Source: Sphaerimonospora sp050942215 (lineage in GTDB: Bacteria > Actinomycetota > Actinomycetes > Streptosporangiales > Streptosporangiaceae). From it: a DNA stretch of 64,000 nt. The notes beneath the pieces were generated by a model. The model made no database searches and was not told where the DNA came from. It saw nothing but the letters and a program-made list of their open reading frames with translations. Both the position numbers and the translations under genes were made by a program. This document shows positions 52,163 to 61,051 of this stretch, piece after piece (the stretch's first letter is position 1; every line of letters begins with the position of its first letter). The DNA is taken from NCBI RefSeq assembly GCF_050942215.1, contig NZ_CP192056.1, positions 2,356,001-2,420,000 of the forward strand. The letters run 5' to 3'.

Positions 52163-52242
52163 GGCGCTGATATACCAGAGGTCTAAATATATCACCAGTA
52201 TACTCGCGAGATTGCAGTGGTGTACCAACCTGTGTACAGTGC

Positions 52243-52262
52243 TACAAACCGATCGGTCGGTA
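52243..52262. promoter_or_regulatory. PaaR-like operator 1 (before the Rid gene)
   Basis: TACAAACCGATCGGTCGGTA: imperfect palindrome with the layout TACnnACC-N4-GGTCnGTA, shared with sites at 54616 and 62027. It lies 51 bp before the Rid gene start. Confidence 0.5.
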
Positions 52263-52313
52263 AATATTTCGCCGTCGCCATGCCCAGGTCGGCGGGCGGA
52301 CGAGGGAGGAACG

Positions 52314-53735
52314 ATGGACACCGCATCGCAGGTGAGCGAGGCCGGCGGGAGAGCCCGCACTAGGACGATCATCACCCCGGCGACCGTGCCGCCCGCACCG
52401 GGATGGAGTCATGGCGTGCGGGCCGGCGGCTGGCTGTTCGGCGGCTCCATGATGGCGACGGATTACGAGAGCGGCCTGTTGCCGGGTGCGCGGCCCGATC
52501 CGCATGCCCCGTGGCTCGACGAACCTCTGGGTCTGGAGTCCCGGCTGGTTCTGGACACGACGGGGGCGGTCATCGCCGAAGCCGGGGGCGATCTCCGCAG
52601 CGACCTCCTGCGGGTCTGGCAGTGGATCACCGCCTCCTATCCGGACGACGACTCGTACGCGGCCTCACGTTCGCACTGGCCGGCGTTTCCGTCCGGGACA
52701 CCGTACGCGCGCAACTTCGCGTCCATGGTGGGTGATCGCCTCCGAGCGTCGACCGGAATCGGCGTCCGTCAGCTGCCGGTGCCCGACGCGATGCTGGCGC
52801 TGGACTTCATCGCCGTGGACCCGGGAACGGGCGACCGCAAGCAGGGGGTGACGCTGCCTGCCGACATTCCGGTGCCCAAGACCGGCTATGCGCCGGTCGT
52901 GAGATACGGCGACTGGGTCTTCCTCTCCGGGTTCGGTGCGACGGACTTCAACGGTGACTGGATGGCCGACCGCCACATGGGCGAGCCGAGCATGATCGCT
53001 CCCGCGGCGCGGGTGAACCCCTACATCTGGGTGGGCTCGGAGATCGAGGCCCAGACGCGCTACACGCTTGAGGTGATGGCGAAGATGGCGGAGGCCGCGG
53101 GGGCTTCCCTGGCCAACTGCGTCAAGGCGGACGTGACGCTCACGCACCCCTCCGACTTCGCGGGGATGGACCGCGTGTGGCGCGAGTTCTTCCCGGACGA
53201 GCCGCCCGCCAGGACCGTCGTCACCGGATCCCAGCTGGTCATCAAGGGACTGCGCATCGAGGTCGCGCTCGTCCTGCTGGCGGGCGACGGCACCACGACC
53301 CGCCGCACGATCGAGGTCGAGGGTGTCGCCAGGCCGTACGGTCACGCCCCGCAGGCCGTGCACGCCGGCGAGTTCCTCTTCACCAGCAGCCTCCTGCCCG
53401 TCGACACAGGCGGGGGAGTCCCCGATCGTGCGCGGCCGGATCCGCGCGCCCCGTTCTCCCGGGACGCGTCGGCAAGGCAGACCGACCTGCTCGCCGAGCA
53501 GACGGCCGGCCTGTGCGAGGCCGCCGGGACGACGCTCGGCGAGGTGTGCAAGGTGCAGGCTTTCCTCTCCGACATGGCGTTCATGCCCGGGATGCTGACG
53601 TCCTGGCGCCAGGCCTTCCCGGACAGCCCGCCGGTGCTCAGCAGCGTCGCCATGGGCGGTCCCCATCCTCTGCCGGCGCCCGGTGCGGGCGTGCAGTGGG
53701 ATGTCATCGCGCACGTCCCCTCCTCTGGCGAGTAG
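52314..53735 (+). CDS. Protein with tandem Rid (YjgF/UK114) modules
   Basis: 473 residues from ATG 52314, GGGAGGA upstream. Two clear Rid-like modules: GYAPVVRYGDWVFLSGFGAT...SLANCVKADVTLTHPSDF (about 190-345) and GHAPQAVHAGEFLFTSSLLP...LGEVCKVQAFLSDMAFMPGM (about 345-470). The N-terminal 150 residues (GWSHGVRAGGWLFGGSMMAT) look like a diverged third. RidA deaminates reactive imines, but other Rid branches differ and catalytic Arg placement is unclear here. It shares an operator design with the phenylacetate genes, so it may clear a reactive product of that or a linked aromatic pathway. Confidence 0.75.
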   Translation: MDTASQVSEAGGRARTRTIITPATVPPAPGWSHGVRAGGWLFGGSMMATDYESGLLPGARPDPHAPWLDEPLGLESRLVLDTTGAVIAEAGGDLRSDLLRVWQWITASYPDDDSYAASRSHWPAFPSGTPYARNFASMVGDRLRASTGIGVRQLPVPDAMLALDFIAVDPGTGDRKQGVTLPADIPVPKTGYAPVVRYGDWVFLSGFGATDFNGDWMADRHMGEPSMIAPAARVNPYIWVGSEIEAQTRYTLEVMAKMAEAAGASLANCVKADVTLTHPSDFAGMDRVWREFFPDEPPARTVVTGSQLVIKGLRIEVALVLLAGDGTTTRRTIEVEGVARPYGHAPQAVHAGEFLFTSSLLPVDTGGGVPDRARPDPRAPFSRDASARQTDLLAEQTAGLCEAAGTTLGEVCKVQAFLSDMAFMPGMLTSWRQAFPDSPPVLSSVAMGGPHPLPAPGAGVQWDVIAHVPSSGE

Positions 53736-53743
53736 CTCCGTAC

Positions 53744-53787
53744 ACGACGTGTGGCCGCCGACCGGCCGGTCGGCGGCCACACGTCGT
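53744..53787. terminator. 44-bp perfect palindrome, bidirectional terminator
   Basis: The 22-base arm 53744-53765 is exactly complementary to 53766-53787, with no spacer. It sits between the converging Rid and enoyl-CoA hydratase genes, whose stops are 9 and 24 bp away. Confidence 0.75.
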
Positions 53788-53810
53788 CTCCGTGCCCGGC
53801 CGTTCCGGTG

Positions 53811-54599
53811 TCACCGGCCGACGAAGGCCGGCCTCTCCTTGTTCAGGAAGGCGCGGACGGCTGTGGTGTGGTCGGTGGAGGCGCCCGCCCGGCTCTGCGC
53901 CCGGCTCTCCGCTGAAAGGGTGGCGTCGAGGGTGCGGGTCCACGTTTCGGTGATCAGGCGCTTGGTCTCGGCATAGGCGGTGGTCGGGCCTGAGGCGAGG
54001 CGTTCGGCCAGGCCGGTCGCCGCTGCGAGGGTCTCGTGCGGGTCGACCATGTCGCCGGTGATTCCCCATCGGACGGCTTCGGCCGGGGTGAAGGGTTCGG
54101 CCAGCAGGACCAGGTGACGGGCGCGGGCGTCCCCCACGGCACGTGGGAGGGTGTGTGCCAGACCGGAGTCGCAGGTGAGGCCGATCGCGCTGAAGGCGGT
54201 TGCGAGAGTCGCGTTCTTGGCGAAGACGCGGAGGTCGCAGGCCAGGGCGAAGCCGAGTCCGGCGCCCACGCAACTGCCTTCGACGGCCGCGATGACCGGC
54301 TTGGGCATGGTCGCCAGGCTCCGCACGATCGGCGCGTAGTGCTCGGCGACGGTCGAGAACGCGCTCTCCGCGCCGCCCGTGCTCAGTTCGTCGGCGTGCT
54401 CCTTGAGATCCTGTCCGGCACAGAAGTGTCCACCCGCCCCGGCGAGGACCACCGCGCGGATCTGCTGGTCGGCGGCGACCTCGGTCAACGCGTTCCGCAG
54501 GGCGGTCTTGACGTCGCCGTTGAGCGAGTTGCGGCGTTCGGGACGGTTGATCATGACCGTAGCGACGGCGTCTCGGCGCTCGATCAGCACGGAATCCAT
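53811..54599 (-). CDS. Enoyl-CoA hydratase/isomerase, catabolic type
   Basis: 262 residues from ATG 54599 (AGAGG upstream; GTG 54605 in frame). Crotonase fold: RPERRNSLNGDV, AGAGGHFCAGQDLKE (oxyanion hole), VEGSCVGAGLGFALACDLRV, and the tail VRAFLNKERPAFVGR. It is divergent from the TetR gene over a perfect operator. A second hydratase (56299) lies in the paa operon, so the two probably act as the PaaF/PaaG pair. Confidence 0.85.
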   Translation of the reverse strand: MDSVLIERRDAVATVMINRPERRNSLNGDVKTALRNALTEVAADQQIRAVVLAGAGGHFCAGQDLKEHADELSTGGAESAFSTVAEHYAPIVRSLATMPKPVIAAVEGSCVGAGLGFALACDLRVFAKNATLATAFSAIGLTCDSGLAHTLPRAVGDARARHLVLLAEPFTPAEAVRWGITGDMVDPHETLAAATGLAERLASGPTTAYAETKRLITETWTRTLDATLSAESRAQSRAGASTDHTTAVRAFLNKERPAFVGR

Positions 54600-54615
54600 A
54601 GCCACCTCTTCTATT

Positions 54616-54635
54616 TACTGACCTATTGGTCAGTA
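54616..54635. promoter_or_regulatory. PaaR-like operator 2 (TetR/hydratase promoter)
   Basis: TACTGACC-TATT-GGTCAGTA is a perfect 8-bp palindrome. The string CTATTTACTGACC at its left edge is identical to that at the paaA/paaZ site. Confidence 0.7.
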
Positions 54636-54703
54636 TTGCAGATGTCGCGGGTCTCGGGCCAGTGGGGGATCAGCGGTGGACCTGGATGTGGGAGCCTGCC
54701 CGC

Positions 54704-55336
54704 ATGAGTAGCTCGACACCCGCGGAGGCCCGGGAACCGGCCTCCACGCCACGACGGGGACGGCCCGGGTACGACCAGGCGACGGTGCTCAGGCGTGCGA
54801 TCGACCTTTTCAACCGGCAGGGGTACGACGCGACGAGCATGGGCGACCTCGCCGCGGAGCTCGGGCTCACCAAGTCGGCGATCTATCACCATGTGCCGAG
54901 CAAGACCCACCTGCTGGAGCAGGCCCTCGACGAGGCGCTGGACAACCTCACCGCGGTGCTGGACGCGGCGGACGCGGATCGGACGGGGTCGGCGTACGAG
55001 CGGCTGCGCGGCGCCGTGCGGGGCAGTATCGAGGTGCTCGTCGCGCACCTGCCCGCCGTCACACTGCTGCTGCGGGTCCGGGGAAACGGGGAGGTCGAGC
55101 AGGAGGCGTTGCGCCGCCGGCGGCTCATTGACGACCGGCTGGCGGGGTTGGTGCAGGCGGCCGTCGCCGAGGGCGCGCTGCGGGACGACCTCGACCCCTA
55201 CCTGATCAGCCGGCTGCTGTTCGGCATGGTCAACTCGCTCGTCGAATGGGTTCGTCCCGGGGGCCGGTACGATGCCCGGCAACTGGCCGAGGCCGTGGCC
55301 ACCGTCGCGTTCGACGGCCTCAGGCGCCGGGAGTGA
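54704..55336 (+). CDS. paaR: TetR-family regulator, PaaR-like
   Basis: 210 residues from ATG 54704. DNA-binding domain GRPGYDQATVLRRAIDLFNR, GYDATSMGDLAAELGLTKSA, IYHHVPSKTHLL. The ligand domain is standard length. Genes of this type near paa clusters in actinomycetes repress them and are relieved by phenylacetyl-CoA. The perfect palindrome just upstream and the similar site at paaA/paaZ make this the likely pathway regulator. The symbol is by context. Confidence 0.8.
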   Translation: MSSSTPAEAREPASTPRRGRPGYDQATVLRRAIDLFNRQGYDATSMGDLAAELGLTKSAIYHHVPSKTHLLEQALDEALDNLTAVLDAADADRTGSAYERLRGAVRGSIEVLVAHLPAVTLLLRVRGNGEVEQEALRRRRLIDDRLAGLVQAAVAEGALRDDLDPYLISRLLFGMVNSLVEWVRPGGRYDARQLAEAVATVAFDGLRRRE

Positions 55337-55471
55337 TCGGCGCGCCGGGGGGTGGCCGCTTCCGCTGAACCCGGCCACCCCGGCCACCCCGGGGCATTGC
55401 CGACGGCGCCCTGGACTCGCATCGCCTCGGCCGGCCTCCGGACCGGGTCTTCGGCATTCACCGTGTCGCGC

Positions 55472-56302
55472 TCACCAGGTGTAGAAGCCTTCCCCGGTCT
55501 TGCGGCCGAGCTTGCCTGCGGCGACCTTCTCGCGCAGTACGGACGGTGGCGCGAACCGCGGGCCGAGCGTGCGTTCGAGATGCTCGGCGATGTCGAGCCG
55601 TACGTCCAGGCCGACGATGTCGGTGGTCCGGAGCGGTCCGGCGGGATGGCGGTAGCCCAGCGTCATCGCGGCGTCGATGTCCTCGGCCGTCGCGACGCCC
55701 TCATCGAGCATGCGCATCGCCTCGAGTGCGAGCAGCACGCCGAGGCGGCTGGAGGCGAACCCCGGTGAGTCGGTGACGGTGATGCCCGTCTTCCCCAGGT
55801 CGAAGACCCACTTCCGCGCCCGGGTGACGAGCGCCGGGTCCGTGCGGGGACCGACGACGATCTCGATGAGTGCGCTCGCCGGTACCGGGTTGAAGAAGTG
55901 CAGCCCGATCAGCCTGCCGGGGACGGCGAGCGCGTTCGCGAGGGAGTCGATCGAGAGCGAGCTCGTGTTGGTGCCCACCACGGCGTCTGGAGCCGCCTTC
56001 TCGATCGTCGCGAGGACGTCGGCCTTCAGTCTCGGCAGTTCCGGCACCGCCTCGATGACCAGTTCTGTGCCGCCGAGGCATGCGGCGTCCGTGGTCACCG
56101 TCAGCGTGCCGGCCGCGCCCAGTGCGCCGCGCTCGGCCGCCTTGGCAAGGCTCGCTTCGACCCGGGTCCGCGCGGCGCCGGCCGCGTCGCCCGAGCTCTC
56201 CACGATGATGACGTCAGAGCCCTTGATGAGGAAGGCGTGGGCGATGCCTGCGCCCATCCGGCCACCGCCGTACACGCCGACCTTCGTGGGCAGGTCGCTC
56301 AT
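55472..56302 (-). CDS. paaH: 3-hydroxyacyl-CoA dehydrogenase
   Basis: 276 residues from ATG 56302. Rossmann VGVYGGGRMGAGIAHAFLIK, GTNTSSLSIDSLA, catalytic GLHFFNPVPASALIEIV, and C-terminal TLGYRHPAGPLRTTDIVGLD, GRKTGEGFYTW. It oxidises 3-hydroxyadipyl-CoA in phenylacetate catabolism when in this context. It is the single-domain form, last gene of the operon; its ATG overlaps the upstream hydratase stop by 4 bp. Confidence 0.88.
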   Translation of the reverse strand: MSDLPTKVGVYGGGRMGAGIAHAFLIKGSDVIIVESSGDAAGAARTRVEASLAKAAERGALGAAGTLTVTTDAACLGGTELVIEAVPELPRLKADVLATIEKAAPDAVVGTNTSSLSIDSLANALAVPGRLIGLHFFNPVPASALIEIVVGPRTDPALVTRARKWVFDLGKTGITVTDSPGFASSRLGVLLALEAMRMLDEGVATAEDIDAAMTLGYRHPAGPLRTTDIVGLDVRLDIAEHLERTLGPRFAPPSVLREKVAAGKLGRKTGEGFYTW

Positions 56303-57045
56303 TTCTTCTCCTTCCGGCGTTCCAGGAACGCCGTCATCCGGTCGTGCTTCTCGGTGGCCTCGAACAGCACCGCTTGCGCGACGTCGTCGATCAGCGGGTG
56401 TGCGTCGCGCGGTGCGTGGAACAGGGCCTTGGTGAGCCGCACGGCGATCGGGGCCGAGGCGGTGATCCGATCGGCCCACCGGTGGCCGGCGGCCGGCAGG
56501 TCGTCGGCGGCCACGACCTCGTTGAGCAGTCGCAATGTGTGCGCCTCGTCCGCGTCCAGCACCCGGCCCGCCAGCAGGATCTCCTTGGCGACCGGCTCCC
56601 CGACCAGCTCGGCGAGCCGCCACGTGCCCCCGGCCGCGGCCAGGATGCCGAGGCCGGGCTCGGGGTTTCCGATCTTGGTCGTGGGGGTGCCGAGCCGGAA
56701 GTCGCACGCGTAGGCGAGCTCGGCCCCGCCGCCGAGCGCGTAGCCCTCGACGAGGGCGATCGTGGGCATGGGGAGCCTGCGGACGCGGTCGAACAGGCCA
56801 GAGTTGATCCCCCGCAGGGCGTCGTCGCGGCGGCGCTCTCGCAGTTGTGCGATGTCGGCGCCCGCCGCGAACGTCCCGCCGGAGCCCCGGATGAGCAGGA
56901 CGCGCGGGTCGGACTCCAGGGTGCCGCAGAGCTCATGCAGGTCGTCCACCATCCGCTGGTCGATGGCGTTCCGTACGTCCGGACGGTTCAGCGTGACGAC
57001 GACGCGATCCGCGCTCGCCTCGACGACGACCGGCGAGCCGCTCAC
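56299..57045 (-). CDS. paaG: Enoyl-CoA hydratase/isomerase of the paa operon
   Basis: 248 residues from GTG 57045, overlapping the thiolase stop by 4 bp. Crotonase motifs RPDVRNAIDQRMV, SGGTFAAGADIAQL, VEGYALGGGAELAYACDF and EPGLGILAAAGGTWRL. In the pathway either PaaF (hydratase) or PaaG (ring-epoxide isomerase) activity is needed; the sequence does not decide by eye, so the symbol is provisional. Confidence 0.8.
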   Translation of the reverse strand: MSGSPVVVEASADRVVVTLNRPDVRNAIDQRMVDDLHELCGTLESDPRVLLIRGSGGTFAAGADIAQLRERRRDDALRGINSGLFDRVRRLPMPTIALVEGYALGGGAELAYACDFRLGTPTTKIGNPEPGLGILAAAGGTWRLAELVGEPVAKEILLAGRVLDADEAHTLRLLNEVVAADDLPAAGHRWADRITASAPIAVRLTKALFHAPRDAHPLIDDVAQAVLFEATEKHDRMTAFLERRKEKK

Positions 57046-58220
57046 ACCCGCTCCAGGACGAGCGCGGCGCCCTGCCCCACGCCGACGCACATGGTGGCGA
57101 GGCCGCGCCGGCCGCCGCCCCGCTCAAGCCGCCCGAGCAGCGTGAGGACGATGCGGGTGCCGGAGGCGCCGAGCGGGTGACCGAGCGCGATCGCGCCGCC
57201 GTCGGCGTTGACCTTCTCGATGTCCAGGTCCAGGTCGCGGATGCAGGCCAGGGTCTGTGAGGCGAAGGCCTCGTTGAGCTCGACGGCGTCGAGTTCACCG
57301 ACTCCCCAGCCCGCCCTGTGCAGCGCCTTGCGCGTCGCCGGGACGGGTCCGATGCCCATGATCGCCGGGGGGACGCCGGCGCTCGCGGCCGCGACGAGAC
57401 GCGCCCGCGGTTCGAGGCCGTGCTCGGAGATGAAGCCTTCACCGGCCACCACGACGGCGGCGGCCCCGTCGTTGAGGGAACTCGAGTTGCCCGCGGTCAC
57501 CACGCCGTACGGCCCGTTGACGGGCTTCAGCCGGGCGAGGCGCTCCATGCTGGTGTCCGCCCGCGGCCCCTCGTCGACGGCGAACTCGTCGTCGCCGATC
57601 GGGACCGGGACGATCTCCTCGGCGAAGCGCCCGTTCTTGCTCGCGTCGACGGCCCGCCGGTGGGAGCGTAAAGCGAAGGCGTCCAGCTCCTCGCGGGTCA
57701 GCGACCACTGCTCCGCGACCCGCTCGGCCGTCTGCGGCATCGACAGGGTGGTGTCGGCGCCGAAGCCGGGGTTGGTGAAGCGCCAGCCGATCGAGGTGTC
57801 GAAAGTGGCGCCCGGCTTGGCGAAGGCCTTCTCGGGCTTGGCCATCACCCAGGGCGCCCGGGTCATCGACTCGACGCCGCCCGCCACGACGACATCGGCT
57901 TCACCTGCGGCGATCAGCTGACGCGCGGTCGCGATGGCGGTGAGCCCCGAAGCGCAGAGCCGGTTGACGGTGAACCCGGGCACGGTCTCCGGCAGCCCGG
58001 CGAGCAGGGCGGCCATCCGCGCGACGTTCCGGTTGTCCTCACCCGCCTGGTTGGCGGCGCCGAGCACGACCTCGTCGATCAGTTCGGGGTCGAGGCCGGC
58101 GCGCCGGACGGCCTCGCCGACCGCGAGCGCGGCGAGGTCGTCGGGGCGCACGCGTGCGAGCGCCCCGCCGTAGCGGCCGATCGGTGTTCGGGCACCGGCC
58201 AGGATGAAGCTCTCTCTCAT
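57042..58220 (-). CDS. paaJ: Acetyl-CoA acyltransferase (3-oxoadipyl-CoA thiolase)
   Basis: 392 residues. Thiolase with active Cys in NRLCASGLTAI, VVAGGVESMTRAPWVM, VTAGNSSSLNDGAAAVVV, ELNEAFASQTLA and GGAIALGHPLGASGTRI, then the second catalytic Cys in ATMCVGVGQGAAL. It cleaves 3-oxoadipyl-CoA to succinyl-CoA and acetyl-CoA and also 3-oxo-5,6-dehydrosuberyl-CoA in the paa pathway. Confidence 0.92.
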   Translation of the reverse strand: MRESFILAGARTPIGRYGGALARVRPDDLAALAVGEAVRRAGLDPELIDEVVLGAANQAGEDNRNVARMAALLAGLPETVPGFTVNRLCASGLTAIATARQLIAAGEADVVVAGGVESMTRAPWVMAKPEKAFAKPGATFDTSIGWRFTNPGFGADTTLSMPQTAERVAEQWSLTREELDAFALRSHRRAVDASKNGRFAEEIVPVPIGDDEFAVDEGPRADTSMERLARLKPVNGPYGVVTAGNSSSLNDGAAAVVVAGEGFISEHGLEPRARLVAAASAGVPPAIMGIGPVPATRKALHRAGWGVGELDAVELNEAFASQTLACIRDLDLDIEKVNADGGAIALGHPLGASGTRIVLTLLGRLERGGGRRGLATMCVGVGQGAALVLERV

Positions 58221-58240
58221 GGGTCTCCTCAGGGACGTTT

Positions 58241-59326
58241 TCAGGCGTCGTAGTCGACGGTGACCGCCTCACCGACGGGATAGGTCTGGCAAGTCAGGAC
58301 GAACCCGGCGGCGACTTCGGCCGGGTCGAGCGCGTAGTTGCGGATCATGTCGACCTCGCCGGTGGTCACACGCGCCCGGCAGGTGCCGCAGACGCCGCCC
58401 TTGCATGCGAACGGGAGGTCGCCGCGTTGCGCCTGGGCGGAGTCAAGGATGCTGCGGTCGCGTGCCATCGCGGCCGTGGTGCCGCGGCCGTTCAGTACGA
58501 CCGTGACCTCGCTGGCGGTCCCGCTCAGCGCAGGGTCTCGGTGGCGCCGCGCCGGTGGCGGTTCGTCCACGAAGAACAGCTCGGCGTGCACCCGCTCGGG
58601 TTCTACTCCGAGCTCGGTGAGGACGTCGCGGGCGTCCTCGATCATCGCGAGGGGGCCGCACAGCCAGACGTGGTCGATCTCGGCGATGGGCACGAGGAGG
58701 GTCAGGATCCTGTGCAGCCGGTCGGAGTCCAGCCGGCCGGAGAACAGCTCCACGTCCCGTGGCTCACGGGAGAGGACGTGCACCAGGTCGAAACGCGGCC
58801 CGTGCAGGTTCTTCAGATCGGCGAGCTCCTCGGCGAACATCACCGTGTTGGTCCTGCGGTTGCCGTACAGGAGCGTTACAGCGCCCTCCGGGTCGGCCAG
58901 GACCGTGGACGCGACCGACAGCATCGGCGTGATCCCGGAGCCCGCGGCGATGCACAGGTGCCGGCCACCGGGGGCGGCCTCCACGCGGAAGCCGCCGGAG
59001 GGTGCCTGGACTTCGATGCCGTCGCCCGGCCTCACCTCGCGTACCAGCCAGGACGAGAACAGGCCCTGCGGGATCTCACGTACGCCGATCCGGGGTGGCG
59101 CGCCAATCGCCGCGCAGATCGAGTAGGTGCGCCGGTGCTCGACGCCGTCGACGACCCGCCGCAGGGTCAGTGACTGCCCCGCCTCGAACGCGAACGTTTC
59201 GCGCAGCGGGGGTGGCACATCGAACGTCACGGCGACCGCGTCGTCGGTGAGCCGTTCGACGGCGGTCACGGTCAGGGTGTGGAACTCCGTCGACGGACGG
59301 GGCCGAGCGGCCAAGACCTGGGTCAC
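58241..59326 (-). CDS. paaE: Phenylacetyl-CoA epoxidase reductase subunit
   Basis: 361 residues. FNR-type FAD domain (RRTYSICAAI), NADP domain (IAAGSGITPMLSVAS, LLYGNRRTNTVMF, WLCGPLAMIEDARDVL) and C-terminal plant-type [2Fe-2S] ferredoxin domain (ACKGGVCGTCRARV ... LTCQTYP; CX4CX2CX29C pattern). It passes NADPH electrons to PaaA. Confidence 0.93.
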   Translation of the reverse strand: MTQVLAARPRPSTEFHTLTVTAVERLTDDAVAVTFDVPPPLRETFAFEAGQSLTLRRVVDGVEHRRTYSICAAIGAPPRIGVREIPQGLFSSWLVREVRPGDGIEVQAPSGGFRVEAAPGGRHLCIAAGSGITPMLSVASTVLADPEGAVTLLYGNRRTNTVMFAEELADLKNLHGPRFDLVHVLSREPRDVELFSGRLDSDRLHRILTLLVPIAEIDHVWLCGPLAMIEDARDVLTELGVEPERVHAELFFVDEPPPARRHRDPALSGTASEVTVVLNGRGTTAAMARDRSILDSAQAQRGDLPFACKGGVCGTCRARVTTGEVDMIRNYALDPAEVAAGFVLTCQTYPVGEAVTVDYDA

Positions 59327-59327
59327 G

Positions 59328-59831
59328 TCAGATCTCCTTCATATGGTCGAACGGCTCAAGGCACGCGTGGCAGCGGTAGAGCGCCTTGCACGCCGTCGAG
59401 CCGAACTCCGAGGTGAGCTCGACGTCGGCCGAGCCGCAGCGCGGGCAGGCGATGTCGCGGCGTATCGGCCCGAGCGTGAGCGGGACGGGACCGCCACGGT
59501 TGTGCGCCGGAGAGGGAGGCGAGATGCCCGCCTCGGCCAGCGCCGCGCGTCCACGGGGACTGATCCAGTCGGTCGTCCACGCCGGCGCGAGCGCCACGCG
59601 GACGCTCACGTCGGCGAATCCTGCGGTGTTGAGTGCGTGTACCAGGTCGTCCCGCATGGTCGCCATCGCTGGGCAACCGCTGTAAGTCGGCGTGATCGTG
59701 ACATCGACCCGGCCGCCCTCGTCGACCTGGACGTCTCGTAGGATGCCGAGGTCGGCGAGGGTGAGCATGGGCAGCTCCGGATCCCGCACCGATGCCGCGA
59801 CGGAATGCGCGCGTTCCAGAACCTCGCTCAT
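59328..59831 (-). CDS. paaD: PaaD, assembly factor of phenylacetyl-CoA epoxidase
   Basis: 167 residues from ATG 59831. N-terminal MIP18/DUF59 domain (DPELPMLTLADLGILRDV; PTYSGCPAMATMRDDLV) and C-terminal zinc-ribbon pattern (CPRCGSADVEL ... CHACLEPFDHM). It is thought to help mature the diiron enzyme. It lies 5 bp after paaC and 1 bp before paaE. Confidence 0.92.
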   Translation of the reverse strand: MSEVLERAHSVAASVRDPELPMLTLADLGILRDVQVDEGGRVDVTITPTYSGCPAMATMRDDLVHALNTAGFADVSVRVALAPAWTTDWISPRGRAALAEAGISPPSPAHNRGGPVPLTLGPIRRDIACPRCGSADVELTSEFGSTACKALYRCHACLEPFDHMKEI

Positions 59832-59836
59832 CGTGG

Positions 59837-60745
59837 TCACCACCTGCCCCGCGGATGCGCCCGCGCTACCACCTGCATCTCCGCGAGCAGGCGGCTGAGG
59901 GCCTCGGTGTGCGATCCGTCGCGTCCGGTCCGGCCCCGCATCCTGGTCGGTCTCGCCGCGTCCGGCCGGGGTGTTCCCGCCACGGCGAAGACCTGGTCGA
60001 GGACGGCGTCGGTCTCCTGCACGACCTCGGCCGGGTCCACGCCGAAGCCCGAAGCGGCAGCGGCCTTTTCGATCGCGTGCGTGGCGAACAACTCCGGCCA
60101 CAGGGGCATCAGCCCGTCCAGCGCGGTGACGAGCCGGCGGCGCGACTCGGCGGTGCCGCCCGCCAGTGTCACGAACCAGCGGCCGGTGAAGTCCCGGTGG
60201 TAGGCGAGTTCCTTGATCCCCTTGGCGGCGACGGCCGCGAGGACCGCGTCCCGGCTCCGCGTGAGCCGCTCGAACAGGGCCAGACGCCAGGTGGCGAACA
60301 GCAGGATCCGTACGATGATCTCGGCGAAGTCGCCGCACGGCACCTCGGCGAGCCGGACGTTCTTGAACCCCTCCGCCTCCCGGAAGAACGCGAGCGCGTC
60401 CTCCGCCGGGACCGGCGAGCTCTCTGGAAGTTCCGGAACGACGCCCGGATCGGCCGCTGCGGCGCGGGCGAGCAGCAGCCGGGCCTGGCCGAGGAGGTCG
60501 AGCGCGATGTTGGCCAGCGCGATGTCCTCCTCCAGATCCGGCGCGTTACCGCACCACTCGGCGATGCGCTGGGACAGGACCAGCGCGTCGTCGCCGAGCA
60601 TCAGGCAGTAGGCGGCGAGGGCCCGCGGGTCCGCGCCGTCCGGAACCGTCGTGTCGACACCGGCCAGCGGGTCCTCGAAGTCGGTTCCGAACGCCCAGCG
60701 CGCGTCGTCGAAGAGCAGGCCGTCGTAGACGTTGTCATCGGACAT
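59837..60745 (-). CDS. paaC: PaaC, structural subunit of phenylacetyl-CoA epoxidase
   Basis: 302 residues. Ferritin-like helical subunit: MLGDDALVLSQRIAEWCGNA, DIALANIALDLLGQARLLL, FATWRLALFERL, KGIKELAYHRDFTGRWFVTL. It lacks the full diiron set and supports PaaA. The extra Arg-rich tail (RPTRMRGRTGRDGSHTEAL) is typical of actinomycete forms. Confidence 0.92.
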   Translation of the reverse strand: MSDDNVYDGLLFDDARWAFGTDFEDPLAGVDTTVPDGADPRALAAYCLMLGDDALVLSQRIAEWCGNAPDLEEDIALANIALDLLGQARLLLARAAAADPGVVPELPESSPVPAEDALAFFREAEGFKNVRLAEVPCGDFAEIIVRILLFATWRLALFERLTRSRDAVLAAVAAKGIKELAYHRDFTGRWFVTLAGGTAESRRRLVTALDGLMPLWPELFATHAIEKAAAASGFGVDPAEVVQETDAVLDQVFAVAGTPRPDAARPTRMRGRTGRDGSHTEALSRLLAEMQVVARAHPRGRW

Positions 60746-60754
60746 GGCAGGTCC

Positions 60755-61051
60755 TCACATGTGGGGGACGTTCTCGGGGATCTCATAGAACGTCGGGTGC
60801 CGGTAGACCTTGTCTCCGGAGGGCGCGAAGAGCGGATCCTTCTCGTCCGGGCTGGACGCGGTGATCGCATCGGAGCGGACGACCCAGATCGAGACGCCCT
60901 CGTTGCGCCGGGTGTAGACGTCGCGGGCGTGGCGGAGCGCCATCGCGTCGTCGGGAGCGTGCAGCGACCCGACGTGGACGTGGTTGAGTCCGCGCCTGCC
61001 GCGGACGAACACCTCGTAGAGCGGCCATTCCGCGCTCACCGGGCCGGTCAT
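60755..61051 (-). CDS. paaB: PaaB subunit of phenylacetyl-CoA epoxidase
   Basis: 98 residues from ATG 61051; upstream frame to 61159 is shadow. WPLYEVFVRGRRGLNHVHVG, ALRHARDVYTRRNEGVSIWV, FYEIPENVPHM. Small bridging subunit of the PaaABCE complex. It overlaps the paaA stop by 4 bp. Confidence 0.93.
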   Translation of the reverse strand: MTGPVSAEWPLYEVFVRGRRGLNHVHVGSLHAPDDAMALRHARDVYTRRNEGVSIWVVRSDAITASSPDEKDPLFAPSGDKVYRHPTFYEIPENVPHM

